From Acorus gramineus (lineage: Eukaryota; Streptophyta; Magnoliopsida; Acorales; Acoraceae): a DNA stretch of 64,000 nt. Within the stretch, counting starts at the first letter, position 1, and each line of letters begins with the position of its first letter. The translations under genes and the position numbers were made by a program. Location of the stretch: assembly GCA_030737835.1 (NCBI GenBank), contig JAUJYN010000012.1, positions 8,307,003 to 8,371,002 on the forward strand, read 5' to 3'. Shown here one piece after another: positions 49,751 to 61,004 of the stretch. The notes under the pieces were generated by a model. It saw only the letters and a program-made list of their open reading frames with translations. It had not been told where the DNA came from and did no database searches.

Positions 49751-50388
49751 TGCCTTTTTTTTATTTTTTTTAATCAAAATAAACTTTTAATCTATAATAA
49801 ATTCTTAACCAAGAAGTAAAAATGGTAAAAATAACCTTAATATAACATTTCTTATAATGTAAAAAATTAAACGTAATAACGTAATTAATCTCTTGTTCTT
49901 TCCAAATCAATCGTGAGGAATTTAATCTTACCCCTTCTTTCCTTTTCTTTCAATCAAAATCTAAATTTAAAAAAAAAAATTATCATTTTGTAATATGTAT
50001 GATTAATTATTTTTAAACTTATTTTATTTTATTTCTATTAATGTAAGTATTAAAAATTACTATGTGTTTGCTAATAAATAGTTTCTATGTTTAATTTTTA
50101 TGTTTTTGGATTTTAGATAAAATTTATCATTTTTATGTTAAAATTAATCTTTTTTTATTTTTATAAATATTATCATTGGGTAAGGTAAAATATATAAAAT
50201 AAAAAATAAGGGTAATTTGATCATTTGTTTAAAACTTTAACAATGCTAATAGAAATTTGGATGGAAGTTAACTATAATGGTAAATATGCATAATTTTTAA
50301 TATTTCAATGGTATAAAAATAAATAACACGTTTTTTAATGATATACATTAAAAAAACACTTTAATCTTTTAAAGGGAAAAATCCAAAT

Positions 50389-50886
50389 AACCCCGTGTAA
50401 ATAGTTTGAAATCCATACAACCCCCGACTTTTCGTGAAATCATATAACCCCCTTGAAAACACTATGTAAATCCAAATAACCCCCCAAGTTAAATTTATGT
50501 AGACATATGAAGAATATTTGTTTGATTAACCATGGCTGAAAACATAATACATAAAAAACACTCTAAAATGCGTCAAAATATGAAAAATCCTCTCTAAAAT
50601 ATGATTTTATCTATTCAGATAGAGTTTTATAATGTATCTGGAAATAAAATATTTTATGTACAAAACGTTTTTTGCATTTTTAACAAATTGTAAGAGTTTT
50701 TTATATAATGTGATTTCAGTAAGAGTAAATAAAACGGAATATTCGCATAATATTCTTCATTTATTAACAGAAATTTAATTCAGTAAATTATTTTGATTTA
50801 TATTGATGTTTTCAGGTGTTTATATGGACTTTTGGAAAACCAGGGGGTTATATGGATTTCATGTACAAGGGGGCTATTTGGATTTT
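50389..50886. mobile_element. foldback MITE with aatccaaata...cccc ends
   Basis: The left end is aaatccaaataaccccgtgt, then gaaatccatacaaccccc. The right end is gggggttatatggatttcat, then gggggctatttggattt, its reverse complement over roughly 75 bases with mismatches. The middle is AT-rich and non-coding. The target duplication is not clear. Confidence 0.65.
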
Positions 50887-52753
50887 TTTAAATAATAAAC
50901 ATTATCTACTGAGATATATGTTTTGATGAAAAATCTATATCACTTCATGTTGTATTTAAGACAGTGTGTAACGGCGCCCCTTATATTATTGGATAATGAT
51001 AGCCCCACTAACCATTTTTCTGATCGCACTACTGTGTTAATTTTATTACTTAAATTTTGTGAGAATCTCAATCCCAGCATTTCATGTATAAATTTTAGGT
51101 AAATAAAAAATGCTATAATTGAAACGACCATGTCTTCTATACGCACTGAGTTTTATCAACGTTATTTGTTTCTGATATACAACTTGACTTGCAAGATTCC
51201 ATTGATTTCCCAAAGTGCGATCAAGTAGAATTCTTGAATTGAATCCTTATGTAGTCGATGTCTGGAACGGATTGATAACAACTGGATCTAGATCTTTTGT
51301 AATATACCAAAAGAATTTTGATGGAATGAATCCGTAGAGTAAATATGATGATTTTTTTGTGTGAGTTTCGTCTTGTCTCTCATTTTAAAAACTCTTTTAG
51401 AAGGTCATTATATAGACTAAATAAGAAACTCATAACACAGAATAAAAATGATAAGTAATGAAAATGCAATTATTTCAAATAATATAAACGGCTAAAAGTA
51501 AGTCATTAAACAAGTTAATTATCATATATTAAATTTAAATCATCACTATGAATATGTAATTTGGGGTGCAATGTGGATAGGCTTAACCAAGACCCCATTC
51601 AATTCAATTCATATTTGGGCGATTTTGGGTTGGAGTTGGTGTTCGGAATCAACCTGAACAATCCAAAATTAATTCAAGTTGAATTTAGATTAAAGGTTCA
51701 GAAACCCGAACACGATCGAAACCAAAGTTCTAATTCATATTTAATTTTTAATTGATTATGAGATAAAATTTGAAAAGTCGATTTATTTTGACTTAGAATC
51801 TATCACTTCTATAGTTTCATCTCTATATTTTTAAATAAAAATGTTTTTTAATTTCAACTTTCTTATTTTTTTTCTTATAGAAGACTTTTACAAAATTTTA
51901 ATTGTTTAAAATGACACATTTTAAAAATTAAATCCAAACCCAATTAAACCCCAATCAATCCCAAACCCAAACAAAACCCAACAGATTGGGTATGGGTTGA
52001 GCTTCTCAGGTTTAAGGATAGGTTTGGTTAGATTTTGGTTGACTTCTTCAACTTCGAGTTAAGTTTAGATTGAGCTTCAACCCAACTTAACCTGTCCGAG
52101 TTGTACCTCAATGTGTAATTGCCATATCTTATGTTTTCATCACCCCCATTTGATTTCTCACCTTTCTTTAATTTTTTCTCTTATCTTCCTCTCATCCGCT
52201 CTCCTCATGGCTCGTGGCCATCACATCACCTCTACAACATGACCACCACCACAGCCATAACCACCCTCACAACCACCACAAAGGTGACCACTCAATCTAT
52301 CAATTATCCAAAAAAATTTACAATCCGATCCGAATCCGTATCTAAAAAATAAAAATATCCGATATTTAAATATCTAGAGTATGGATATAGATATCAGAGT
52401 ATCCGATAAAAAAAATATTTGTATCCGACATATATTATAATATGTGTGTGTGTGTTTTTTTATTATATATTGTTCATATTTGTTATCTTATTTGATCAAT
52501 CACAATCATGATATTTTATATTATTATTAAATTTTTAATGTATGATATCTAAAAGAGATAATAAAGCTTAAAATCTCAATTTTAATTTTCACATCTTTCT
52601 AATATATCATTTGATTATCCAATTTAATTTTTTTTATAGGAAAGATAGACATTCGACCTTAATTTAATTTCTAAAAGAAATGAGAATATCCAAATATTAC
52701 AAACCAACCTCAACCTAGACTCAAATAGAAAAAATCACAAATAGTGGCCAATT

Positions 52754-53170
52754 CCCCCCCCCCCCCCTCCCCGATTAGAAAGGCAAGGTAGAGGAGAGAT
52801 CAACCTGGGGCTCTCGAATCCAACCCAGTGTATCCTACTCATCAATACAAATTGACCCCCTACTCCAATTAACCCTTTTTGAGATCCGATCCGTATCAGA
52901 AAAGATCCGAATTTGAAAATTAACATTTATATCCGAATCTGAAAGTTAGGATATGAATATAACATTTCCGATCTATATCCCTCCCTCCCCCCACCCTCCA
53001 TCACCCATATGCTCCCCCATTTGCCCCTTCCTCTTCCCTACCCCGCCTTCTCCCCCTCACTCTCTCTCTCCCTCTCCCCATTTTCAGCATCCTCCACCTC
53101 CCCCGGCCATCTCCCGCTATCCCCCCCCCGCCCCTTCCTCCTTCTCAACCCTCTTTCTCCTCCCTCAATT
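52754..53170 (+). repeat. C-run and polypyrimidine island
   Basis: A 14-base C-run (52754-52767) is followed, after a gatccg-rich patch, by about 190 bases that are almost only C and T (52977-53165). Open frames across it are proline/serine/leucine low-complexity and are not credible proteins. Confidence 0.75.
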
Positions 53171-53972
53171 ATCATCACCATCACCGAGCACTAATGTGAG
53201 AGGAGAGTTGACGGGGGGAGGGTCGGTAGTTGGGTGAAAGATTTTCTAACTAAACTTAGATATTGATTTTTTTTTTTATAATTTTGGTTGATGGATTTAG
53301 TAACTCAGTGGTGTTATCCTTGCCCTTTATTATTAGCGGGCTTGGAAAGGTTAATTGTTATTTTTTCATTCGTTAGTGTCAAGTTTTTTTTGTTACTTTT
53401 TTATAATATTGATCTAGAATAAGAATTTCTCATTCTTCGTGAATTCATTTATGGTAGATTTCGTATTAAAAGAATAAAGAAAATTTTTGTAAACGTAATT
53501 TATCTAGATGTTCTGACAAAAGGAAAATGAGAATGAGCTAGGGTCAAATTAACCCTAAATCTTTACATCATCAAGGACCTTCTTTTTCACCTTCACTGTT
53601 TAGATTTGTAATTCAATATGAAATAATTTTTGTTTTACTAAAAATCACTCACCTTATTTTTTGTAATGAGTATATATTCAACTAGAGATTTTATATATTT
53701 TACTAGATGATTTGGTGTCTATATAAGTGTATGCAGAAGTGTTAAGAGTGTATCAGTGCCCTCTCGGATTTGACAATCCCACATGTATATTAAAACTAAC
53801 ATAATGTTTTCAAATTGCTATATATTGAGATAATTTATTCCAAGCATTTATCTTTTAAAATCATAGTTTTTCTTATTCCAAATTTTGTCTTTTTGTGTGT
53901 TAAGTCAAAATATATAAAAAAAATTATTTAGAAGTTGTTTTCAAGAAAAAAAATAGTCAAGAATAGTTTTTC

Positions 53973-54120
53973 GGGATATTCAGTTTTAAGTCCACATAAA
54001 CATGCCTATTTAATGATCGATTTCTCTATTTTTCATATTTTTTTTTAAGTCCCCATATTCAACCGCCTATTTGGTTTTTAGTCACTCCATCAAACGTCCG
54101 TCCATACACAGTTAATTTGT
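53973..54120. mobile_element. single arm of the 40451-type foldback MITE
   Basis: It reads gggatatt...ttttaagtcc, then aacatgcctatttaatgatcg, cccatattcaaccgcctatt and cgtccgtccatacac. These match the left arm of the MITE at 40451 in order. It stops at gttaatttgt, the point just before the symmetric second arm, which is absent. Confidence 0.75.
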
Positions 54121-54219
54121 TTTGCAATCCCGTTTAGGTGTTTACTGTCCAAAAGCGGTTTCCCAACTGCCTATATACTCTACTGTTGAAGTTTATACTT
54201 CGATGATGTATACTTCACC

Positions 54220-54245
54220 GTATACTTCAGTATACTGAAGTATAC
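54220..54245. repeat. perfect 26-bp palindrome within a GTATACTTCA cluster
   Basis: The 26 bases are their own reverse complement, centred on cttcagta/tactgaag. The surrounding 54190-54270 holds four more near-copies of gtatacttca or gaagtatac. Such a cluster could extrude as a cruciform or reflect a replicative repeat. No function is known to me. Confidence 0.85.
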
Positions 54246-54439
54246 AAATTCTGTATACTTCAGTATATGTACTTTTATTCTTTACTTGGGTTAGCCCATC
54301 TTTACACATATGCTTAAATTACTGGACAAGGCCCATCATCAACTTCTGTAGTCCAGTCCATGGGCCTTAACTTTTGTAGGCCCACTAATTAAAGAGTCTT
54401 GGGCTTAGATCTGACAGACTGAGCCCATCAATGGAAACA

Positions 54440-54655
54440 GGCTGAGCTTGATTTTGAGAACCAATCAAAGCTGAAGAGAAAATGCCTTAGCAGCTGCACT
54501 GGTTTAATTTTTGTTTGAAGCATATACTTAGCTAATAAAATTAATATTTTTATAAAAATAAAATACATAATTGTGTAATTAAATTCACACATTTTTACGT
54601 TATACGTGATAATACATATACTGACATAATATAACATATACTATGTAATGATGTT
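54440..54655. repeat. dispersed AT-rich repeat, partner of 45583-45790
   Basis: It contains ttttgtttgaagcatatacttagctaataaa, then cacatttttacgttatacgtgataatacatatac, collinear with the repeat at 45583-45790. Confidence 0.45.
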
Positions 54656-55275
54656 TTTTTTAAAACTAATATGTCAGTATTTTAATTTCAAATCAAATCA
54701 AACAGAGAGTAAATATAGAAAAAATAGAAGAAAAATGGCATGATAATAACTTGTATCATTAATTCAGTCAACTTTGTTTATCTCTTATAACATAAAAGAT
54801 AATGATAATAACTTACCGTTATACATCTAAAATTATCAGTCACTTTTATTATAGAGAAAAGAATAAATACTATAAATTGAAACAATTTTTCATACCTTCT
54901 AATTAGTTGTAGTTAAAAATTTAATTCTTCGAAACTTCTTCAACTTTAAAATGTATAAGTCTACAACATGAAACGTTAAGAGTTATATAGAATTCAAAAT
55001 TAATACAAATAACAACAAGATGAATAAATAAAGAGACCTGGAAGATGAGGAAGGGGTTGGCAAGGGAGAATAGGTGAGTGAAGTAACAATAGAAGAGCCA
55101 TTTTATAAATGAATGATAATATTTGTTTTCCTCTATGGAATACCTATCAAATATAAAAAAAATCAAAGGTTTTAAATATGGTAAAATTTTTGAACATATA
55201 AAAATATGATAAAACAAAAATAAATAACTGCAAAAAAAAAATCATTCTTTGTATTCAACTAAAATATGATGATTA

Positions 55276-55424
55276 GCACGTCCCCTCGCTGGCGAGGTAG
55301 GAGAGTTGCACTTGTCCTACCTGGACGACCCGGGTTCTATCTCGACTAAACCCCTTTTGGGGGGCCATGTGCCCAGTTGTTGTACTTCCCCTTGTGAGCT
55401 TTGTTACAAAAAAAAAAAAAAAAA
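55276..55424 (+). mobile_element. SINE with 19-bp target-site duplications
   Basis: A body of about 150 bases has a tRNA-like head (ggcgaggtaggagagttgc A-box area; cgggttctatctc B-box area near 55330-55342), cttgtgagctttgttac near the 3' end and a tail of about 19 A. The flanks 55257-55275 and 55425-55443 are direct repeats (aactaaaatatgatgatta versus aactaaaatatgatggtta, one mismatch). The clean tail and duplications indicate a fairly recent insertion. Confidence 0.85.
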
Positions 55425-57421
55425 AACTAAAATATGATGGTTAAGAATAAGCCGTCGTCATAGACGAAGTTATTTAAAACACCCATGTTAAACCCTATTG
55501 ATTCAAAAAAAAGAAGGAAAACAAAAATGAGATTTGTCTCCCTTGATATTTGTTCTTGATTAATAAGATTAAACCATTGGTTAGACGATAAAAATAAAAT
55601 AAAAATTAATAAAAACACTTATTATTGTTTAAGTATGTATATCTTAAATGGTGAAAATTATATATAGAATTATTTGTTTTTAGATTCAAAACATCAAGCA
55701 AAGGACTAAAACAATTTATCTATATGCAATTCATAAAAAAAATTATATATACACACACATATATATATACATATATATTTTACCTCTATTTTGTAGAGAA
55801 GAGAAACTGAATGAACCAATGACTTCACCTAAGAAAATAAATAATGAAACATAAGATCAATTATTTATGTGACCTAAGAAAAAAATATTCATTGAGAAAA
55901 CTATTAAAAATAAAACACCTAATTAAAAAATTAAACAAATAATAAAAATATAGAAAAAACATTACAAAATCAAAATATTAATTAAACCGAATGGAGCAGT
56001 AAAATTTCAATAACTATCGAATATAATTAAATACTTCTTGAAATTTAATAGACTTCAACTAATCTCCCAAACTATCATCTTTTTTTTTAATCCCTCCTTC
56101 ACCTAAATAAATAAATAAATAATCAATAACAATATTGAAAAATTATGATGAGTCTATATGATCCTTAACCCAAAAGGCAAAAAATAATAATAATATATAG
56201 AGTAGAGATAGAGAACAACAAATCAACAACGGTGGTGTTTTTCTTTTTTCACATAGAATGTACATAATTTATTTACAAAAAAAAAAAAAAGAAGAACCAA
56301 CAACAATGCCATTAAAGAAACAACATATATTGTTTTTAATAAAACTTGTAAAAACATATGAAATCCATGTGTTAGGAGAAGATGACTGATAATAAAAGGT
56401 TAAATAAGAAGAAATTTTTAAGATCATATGTAACCAGAAATATACTCATCTTCATTTCTTATTGAAAATGTAGTTTATTCATCTTGTTGAACACATGAAT
56501 AACATAAAATTAGATAATAAAAAAATACAATGAAATTCAAAGATGATAAAATAAAATACATAAATAATTTGATTGATAAAATAAAAAAGTTTAAGAATAA
56601 AACTCAAATTGGTGCGGCTATAAAAAATAAGAAACAAAGTTATTGCTCTAGAGAAAAAGGTATTCAGTATTTTAAACATCAATAAATCAATTAATAAACA
56701 AACTAAATAAGATGTTCCACTGGATATAACGAAAAATGAAAATATTAAGTCACATAATATTTCTAATAAGTAAATAATAGATAAATATATAGATTTATAA
56801 GGTATATTATATTCGCATTCATATATACATCTTATATTATTTATTTTAGTTCATGAGGGTTTTTTTTTATTCTATTACAGAAAAATATTCATAGAAATAA
56901 AATTTAATGGATATATATGGTGAATATATTTAATTTTTAAATAAAAAATTAGAATATATAGATATGCTTTATTGATTTTAAAATAAAAATATATCTATAT
57001 GATTTAATAAAATTTGATTTTGATATCTTAAAATTTAATGATTTATCTAAATATAATAATAACATATTGTCAATTGAATAAATCGTAATCCTATTAGGTC
57101 AGGTCGTATCATTTAAAAATTTTAAAATTTAAATAAAACTATTACTATATAATTAAATAATTAATTAAAAGATAAAAATGGATATGTAAATATTGGGTCA
57201 CATTTTCTTTTAATAAATAAATAATAGATCTGATTAGATGAGATCATATCATTTAATGATTTTAAATTAAAAAATTTAAATAAATCCATTACTAATAAGT
57301 AATTAAACAATTAGTTAAATGATAAAAATAAAAATAAAAATATTGTATCACAAAATATTTTTAATAAGTAAATAATAGAGGGGACGCCACATAAAAGTGG
57401 TGTGTATGATCATGTCCGTCC

Positions 57422-57503
57422 GATCACGCGCGATCGGACGGTGAAAAAAAACAAATCAAACTGATCACGCGCGATCGGACGGTGAAAAAAAACAAATCAA
57501 ACT
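57422..57503. repeat. two tandem 41-bp units
   Basis: Two identical units (57422-57462 and 57463-57503) each hold gatcacgcgcgatcggacgg followed by an A-rich tract. The inner gatcacgcgcgatc is nearly self-complementary. Confidence 0.9.
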
Positions 57504-57509
57504 GAAAAA

Positions 57510-57780
57510 CAAAAATTGACCCCTCTCTCTCTTCTCATTTTCTCTACAAACAAGAGCCCTAGATCCCCAAATCTCTGCGACCCCGGCGACCGCCCGCAAC
57601 CACCCGTCGACCGCACGCGTCCCCGGAGATCATCGGCGATCACCCGCGACCCCCCGTCGACCACACGCGTCCCCGGCGACCATCGGCGACCACCCGCGAC
57701 CTCCCATCGACGACCATCGGCGACCACCCGCGACCAACGGCGACCCTGATTCAGGTTCCTCTTTCTCTCTCTACGATTTG
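57510..57780 (+). other. orphan promoter/5'-leader-like segment with GC-rich minisatellite
   Basis: It has a CT-rich leader (cctctctctcttctc), then gccctagatcccc, and a run of imperfect repeats of ggcgaccacccgcgacc with ccgtcgaccacacgcgtcc. It ends in a plausible donor (gattcag then gttcct, 57754/57755). It looks like the first exon of a plant gene, but no ATG-led coding frame and no downstream coding exon follows before the inverted repeat at 58497. The gene may be truncated, or this may be a promoter fragment carried by a transposon. Confidence 0.4.
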
Positions 57781-58353
57781 AGTTATTTTTGTAAATGATT
57801 TTTGTTTTGGGTGTTGATTTCATGATTCTCTTGTTTGGTTGATGATGAGCATGATGTGATTACGGGTTTGTAGCATTGGAAGATCAGTTTGTGATGATTT
57901 TTAAGGGGTTGACATCTAGGGTTTCTCTTGATTGAGTTTTTATCTGGGGTTTACTCTATTCAAATAAATCCTTCAGTTATACTTGAGACACTCATATGGA
58001 GACATTAGGGATGAAACTGAAAACCCCCTTTCTTTACTAACAGGGCTGTAATTTTTTTGAAAATTGACTAACTGGGCTGTAATTCATTTCATCAATTGAT
58101 TTCGCTTGGTAAAGGTTTTACATTTGTCTATGACATGCCCTGCCATTGCATGAATTTCTGGTGGTAAATCTTGGATTAAATTAACAGAGTGTTTTTTTTT
58201 TATGCACTTCTAAAATTTGTGCTGTCCATCCATAAATGAATATATGTGATAACCATGTATGAATATATCGCAGTAAGTCTGAATGATGAGAAATTTGAAC
58301 TTATTTACTTTTGACTGATAGTTCTCTCAATTTCCTGTTTTGATTGTGTTTTT
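57781..58353. other. intron-like, T-rich DNA
   Basis: T-rich DNA downstream of the orphan leader resembles a plant first intron in composition. No coding exon was recognised in it. Confidence 0.4.
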
Positions 58354-58462
58354 TATCTAGGGTTTATGATGATTAGGGTTTTTTCATCCAGGGTTTCTGA
58401 TAATTAAGGGTTTTCCATCTTGGGTTTCTGATGATTAAGGGTTTTCCATCTACGGTTTATCT
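58354..58462 (+). repeat. three tandem units of about 32 bp
   Basis: atctagggtttatgatgatt and similar units (catccagggtttctgataat; catcttgggtttctgatgat, each followed by taagggttttc) repeat three times with a partial fourth. Confidence 0.8.
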
Positions 58463-58496
58463 TTATGAATATAAATACACACTCTTGGAATAATAA

Positions 58497-59012
58497 TCTT
58501 TTTTTCCCTTGAGGGAGATGTTGTAAACTTGTAATCATCAAAACAAAGAACATTCTAAGATGATCAAGTCCTATGGAAAGACTAGATTGGATAAAAAAAA
58601 ATTCCCCATTAACAAGAGGGATATCTCCTTAAAAGAAACGAAAATTGAAAAACAAAATAATAGACAAATACACCCAGATCAAACAATTAAATTATTCAAT
58701 GGAAAACCTCTAAACCTACGAATGTTCAGACTAGAAGCTTTCAAGATACACTCCGAATCAACCTCGACCGAATCTGAAACCAAATCAACAGATCCAATCG
58801 GAGCCAACCTGATTTTACATTGAATTGCGTCGATTCAAACAAAAAGATTAAAAATTTAAGTCATGGATCGTCAACAAAGAACAAAAGAAACGAAAATCTA
58901 AATCAAATCAACACAAAAGCAATAAATTGAATCAGAAATCGAAGATCAAACTCCCAGATGAAACCAAAAGAAACAAAACGAATTAGATGACAAATCCAAA
59001 AATTTAAACCCT

Positions 59013-59059
<47 letters not shown>

Positions 59060-59405
59060 ATCAACTCAAAGCGAACATACTGAAAGGACTGGAGAGAGAG
59101 AGAGAGGTGCGACTCCCCTCTGACGCAACTCAAGCAACTTAAGTTTCGGTTTTTCAAAGAGAGAGAGAGTCATTTCGCTCAAACGAAGAGAGAGAGAGAG
59201 AGTCGATTTTGATTAGGAATCCGGACCATTTGTATCGTGATCTGAAGATCCGAAACATTCATTGCAACCGATTTTGGTTCTTAAAATCGGGCCGAGGAAT
59301 CGAGGACCCGATTTTGTTATTGAACCAAAAGAGCTTATGTTCTCAACGAAATCTATAAGAGCCCGTTTGGATAGAGACATAAGCTATTTTAGGGTTTATA
59401 CCTAT
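58497..59405 (-). repeat. inverted duplicate of the SEC24A promoter/leader, left arm
   Basis: Read in reverse complement, this arm matches 61005-61852 block by block. The blocks include tgatgattacaagtttacaa, gatcatcttag, tatccaatctaatctttcca, gaaaacctcca..taggtttagag, gattcggagtgtatctt, cctagggtttaaatttttgg, the GA/CT tracts and aaaatcgggtcc. It carries no SEC24 coding sequence, because it ends within the leader intron at 58497. Confidence 0.9.
59013..59055. repeat. GA microsatellite in the left arm
   Basis: A gagaga run of more than 40 bases with one interruption. The corresponding place in the right arm (about 61309-61322) has only a short ctctctct run, so it expanded in the left arm or shrank in the right. 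Confidence 0.85.
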
Positions 59406-59824
59406 TCTTGGAATTGTTGACTTTATCAATGAAATAAGTAATTTTCTAAGTAATTTTTTGTTTGGTTGTGTTTTCAGTTATTGTCATTGGGAAACGTAAT
59501 AATAAAAGTTGAAGTGTTTGATTGATGAAGAATAAAATATGAGTAAGATATAAAAAGTTGATTTGAGATGTGGGCCCCATTGATGTATAAGAGGTGATGA
59601 CGTGTGATTTGATGTGATAACATGTGATTTGATAGTTGAGTCCTTTTATACTAGTGGAGGAATAACACTATTCCATGGGGGAACTTGAAATACAAATACC
59701 AGCTTATTATCACATAATTCTGCATTGCTATACCCCTTTATACCATCCACCCAAACAACCTTTTTACCCCTATTCCCCTTTATCCCCCCTATTCCTCCGT
59801 TTATTCCCCCATCCAAATGGGGCA
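59359..59824. mobile_element. Harbinger-type MITE, 466 bp
   Basis: It has ends gagcccgtttggat and atccaaatggggca and flanking TAA on both sides (59356-59358 and 59825-59827). The internal block ggttgtgtttt...gggaaacgtaataataaa is the reverse complement of the MITE at 12031. The first 47 bases also form part of the inverted duplication, and the other arm carries just that end (61028 downward). Confidence 0.75.
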
Positions 59825-61004
59825 TAAGAGTGTTCAAAAATGTCCAAAAAAATGGTGTTGTTCAATGTAATTTTTCAATGTGGAGCATTGTAGACATGAA
59901 AACCAAAAACCGGTTTGGATCTACGATGACATTTTTTAGTTTTCCTATCATCAAATCCACACCCACCATGGATCAAAACGGGTCTCAATCATTCTTGCAA
60001 TCCTAATCTAATATATATTAGTTTAAGCTAACAATATATTATGTTTAAAATATAAAAAATATGAATTTAATTTGCATAAACATATACCTCATTCTTTTGT
60101 TGAGTTATCTACTTTCTTAGACAGTAGCTAAAGAACATCGAAAACTATTATTTTTTAAATTAAAAAATATATGAATAAAATTTAAATAAACTATTTAAAT
60201 ATATACCTCGACCATAAGGCCAACTACGGAGGTCCCGTTATAAATAAAAAATATATATATTTAAATATACAGAAAACAAAATATTATATAAAAAATTAAA
60301 CTATAATTAATATAATTTCTTTTAATAGTGTTTTCTTTCACAGTCACCAGTCGATGCCTATTGATGGATTATAATGTTCAGGTGGAAGACCCAGATCCTA
60401 CAATAATCAGAGTTGACATACACACAGCGTGTTGAAACGATTATGGAAAATGACCGTTTACAGCCTAGTTTCTTCCAGAAGCGATTTGATGCGCCATGGA
60501 TGTGGCATATTGGATGGCTGTGTGTTGAGAAGTATATTTGTCTGCGAGTCCATACTCCCCGAAATTCGGTTCAATGGGGATGAAATGGCCTTGAAGTGAT
60601 TTCTTTGTTATGGTCTCTTGCAATATGTTGACGAAGTCTTCCAAGATACGCTTGGATTTCTTTAGAGAAGATATTGGGAGGTACTCCAGGACAAGGGGAA
60701 AGCAAAGGTTTTCTCTTGAGGTTTAGGAACGGTAAACATGCTTTCCTACCGCACAAGTGAATTATTTACAGAGAGTTTTAGGCAAGTTTGGTTCATAGTC
60801 ATACTTTTACTAGACCTATATATTCTTGATGATTCACAATGATCCTGTAAACCACAGAAACTAGATTTATATCAATGACTTTAACGTTCGTGGTATTGGA
60901 AGACCCATGATTGTCATATCTACCAAACATGAAAAATCCATCTTCATGAATAAAGTATGCGGGAAACACCCGAAGAGCCTAGGACAGGGATAACCCAAAA
61001 TAGT
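59825..61004. other. spacer between the inverted arms
   Basis: AT-rich DNA to about 60330 is followed by a mixed-composition region (60340-61000). Small open frames there (for example minus strand 60571-60756) have no recognisable domain. It might hold a degraded element; I see no terminal repeats. Confidence 0.5.

Larger units (their letters stand above)
49461..57400. other. gene-poor AT-rich intergenic region
   Basis: About 8 kb without a supportable gene. It holds a copy of the AT-rich family (49582-49750), a foldback MITE (50389-50886) and a stretch of Asn/Pro-like acccaaaccc repeats (51560-52110). There is also a region with repeated gatccgaat/atatccga motifs (52310-52440 and 52880-52970), a C/T-rich island (52754-53170), a half MITE arm, a palindrome and a SINE. 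From 55450 to 57380 it is very A+T-rich with no structure that I can name. Confidence 0.6.

Noticed and set aside
52953..53237. Possible proline/serine-rich protein
   Set aside because: Pure polypyrimidine low-complexity sequence, no conserved residues, no upstream promoter signal.
57497..57823. Open frames of about 80-108 residues on both strands
   Set aside because: Both arise from the GC-rich ggcgacc minisatellite; the plus-strand frame has no ATG start.
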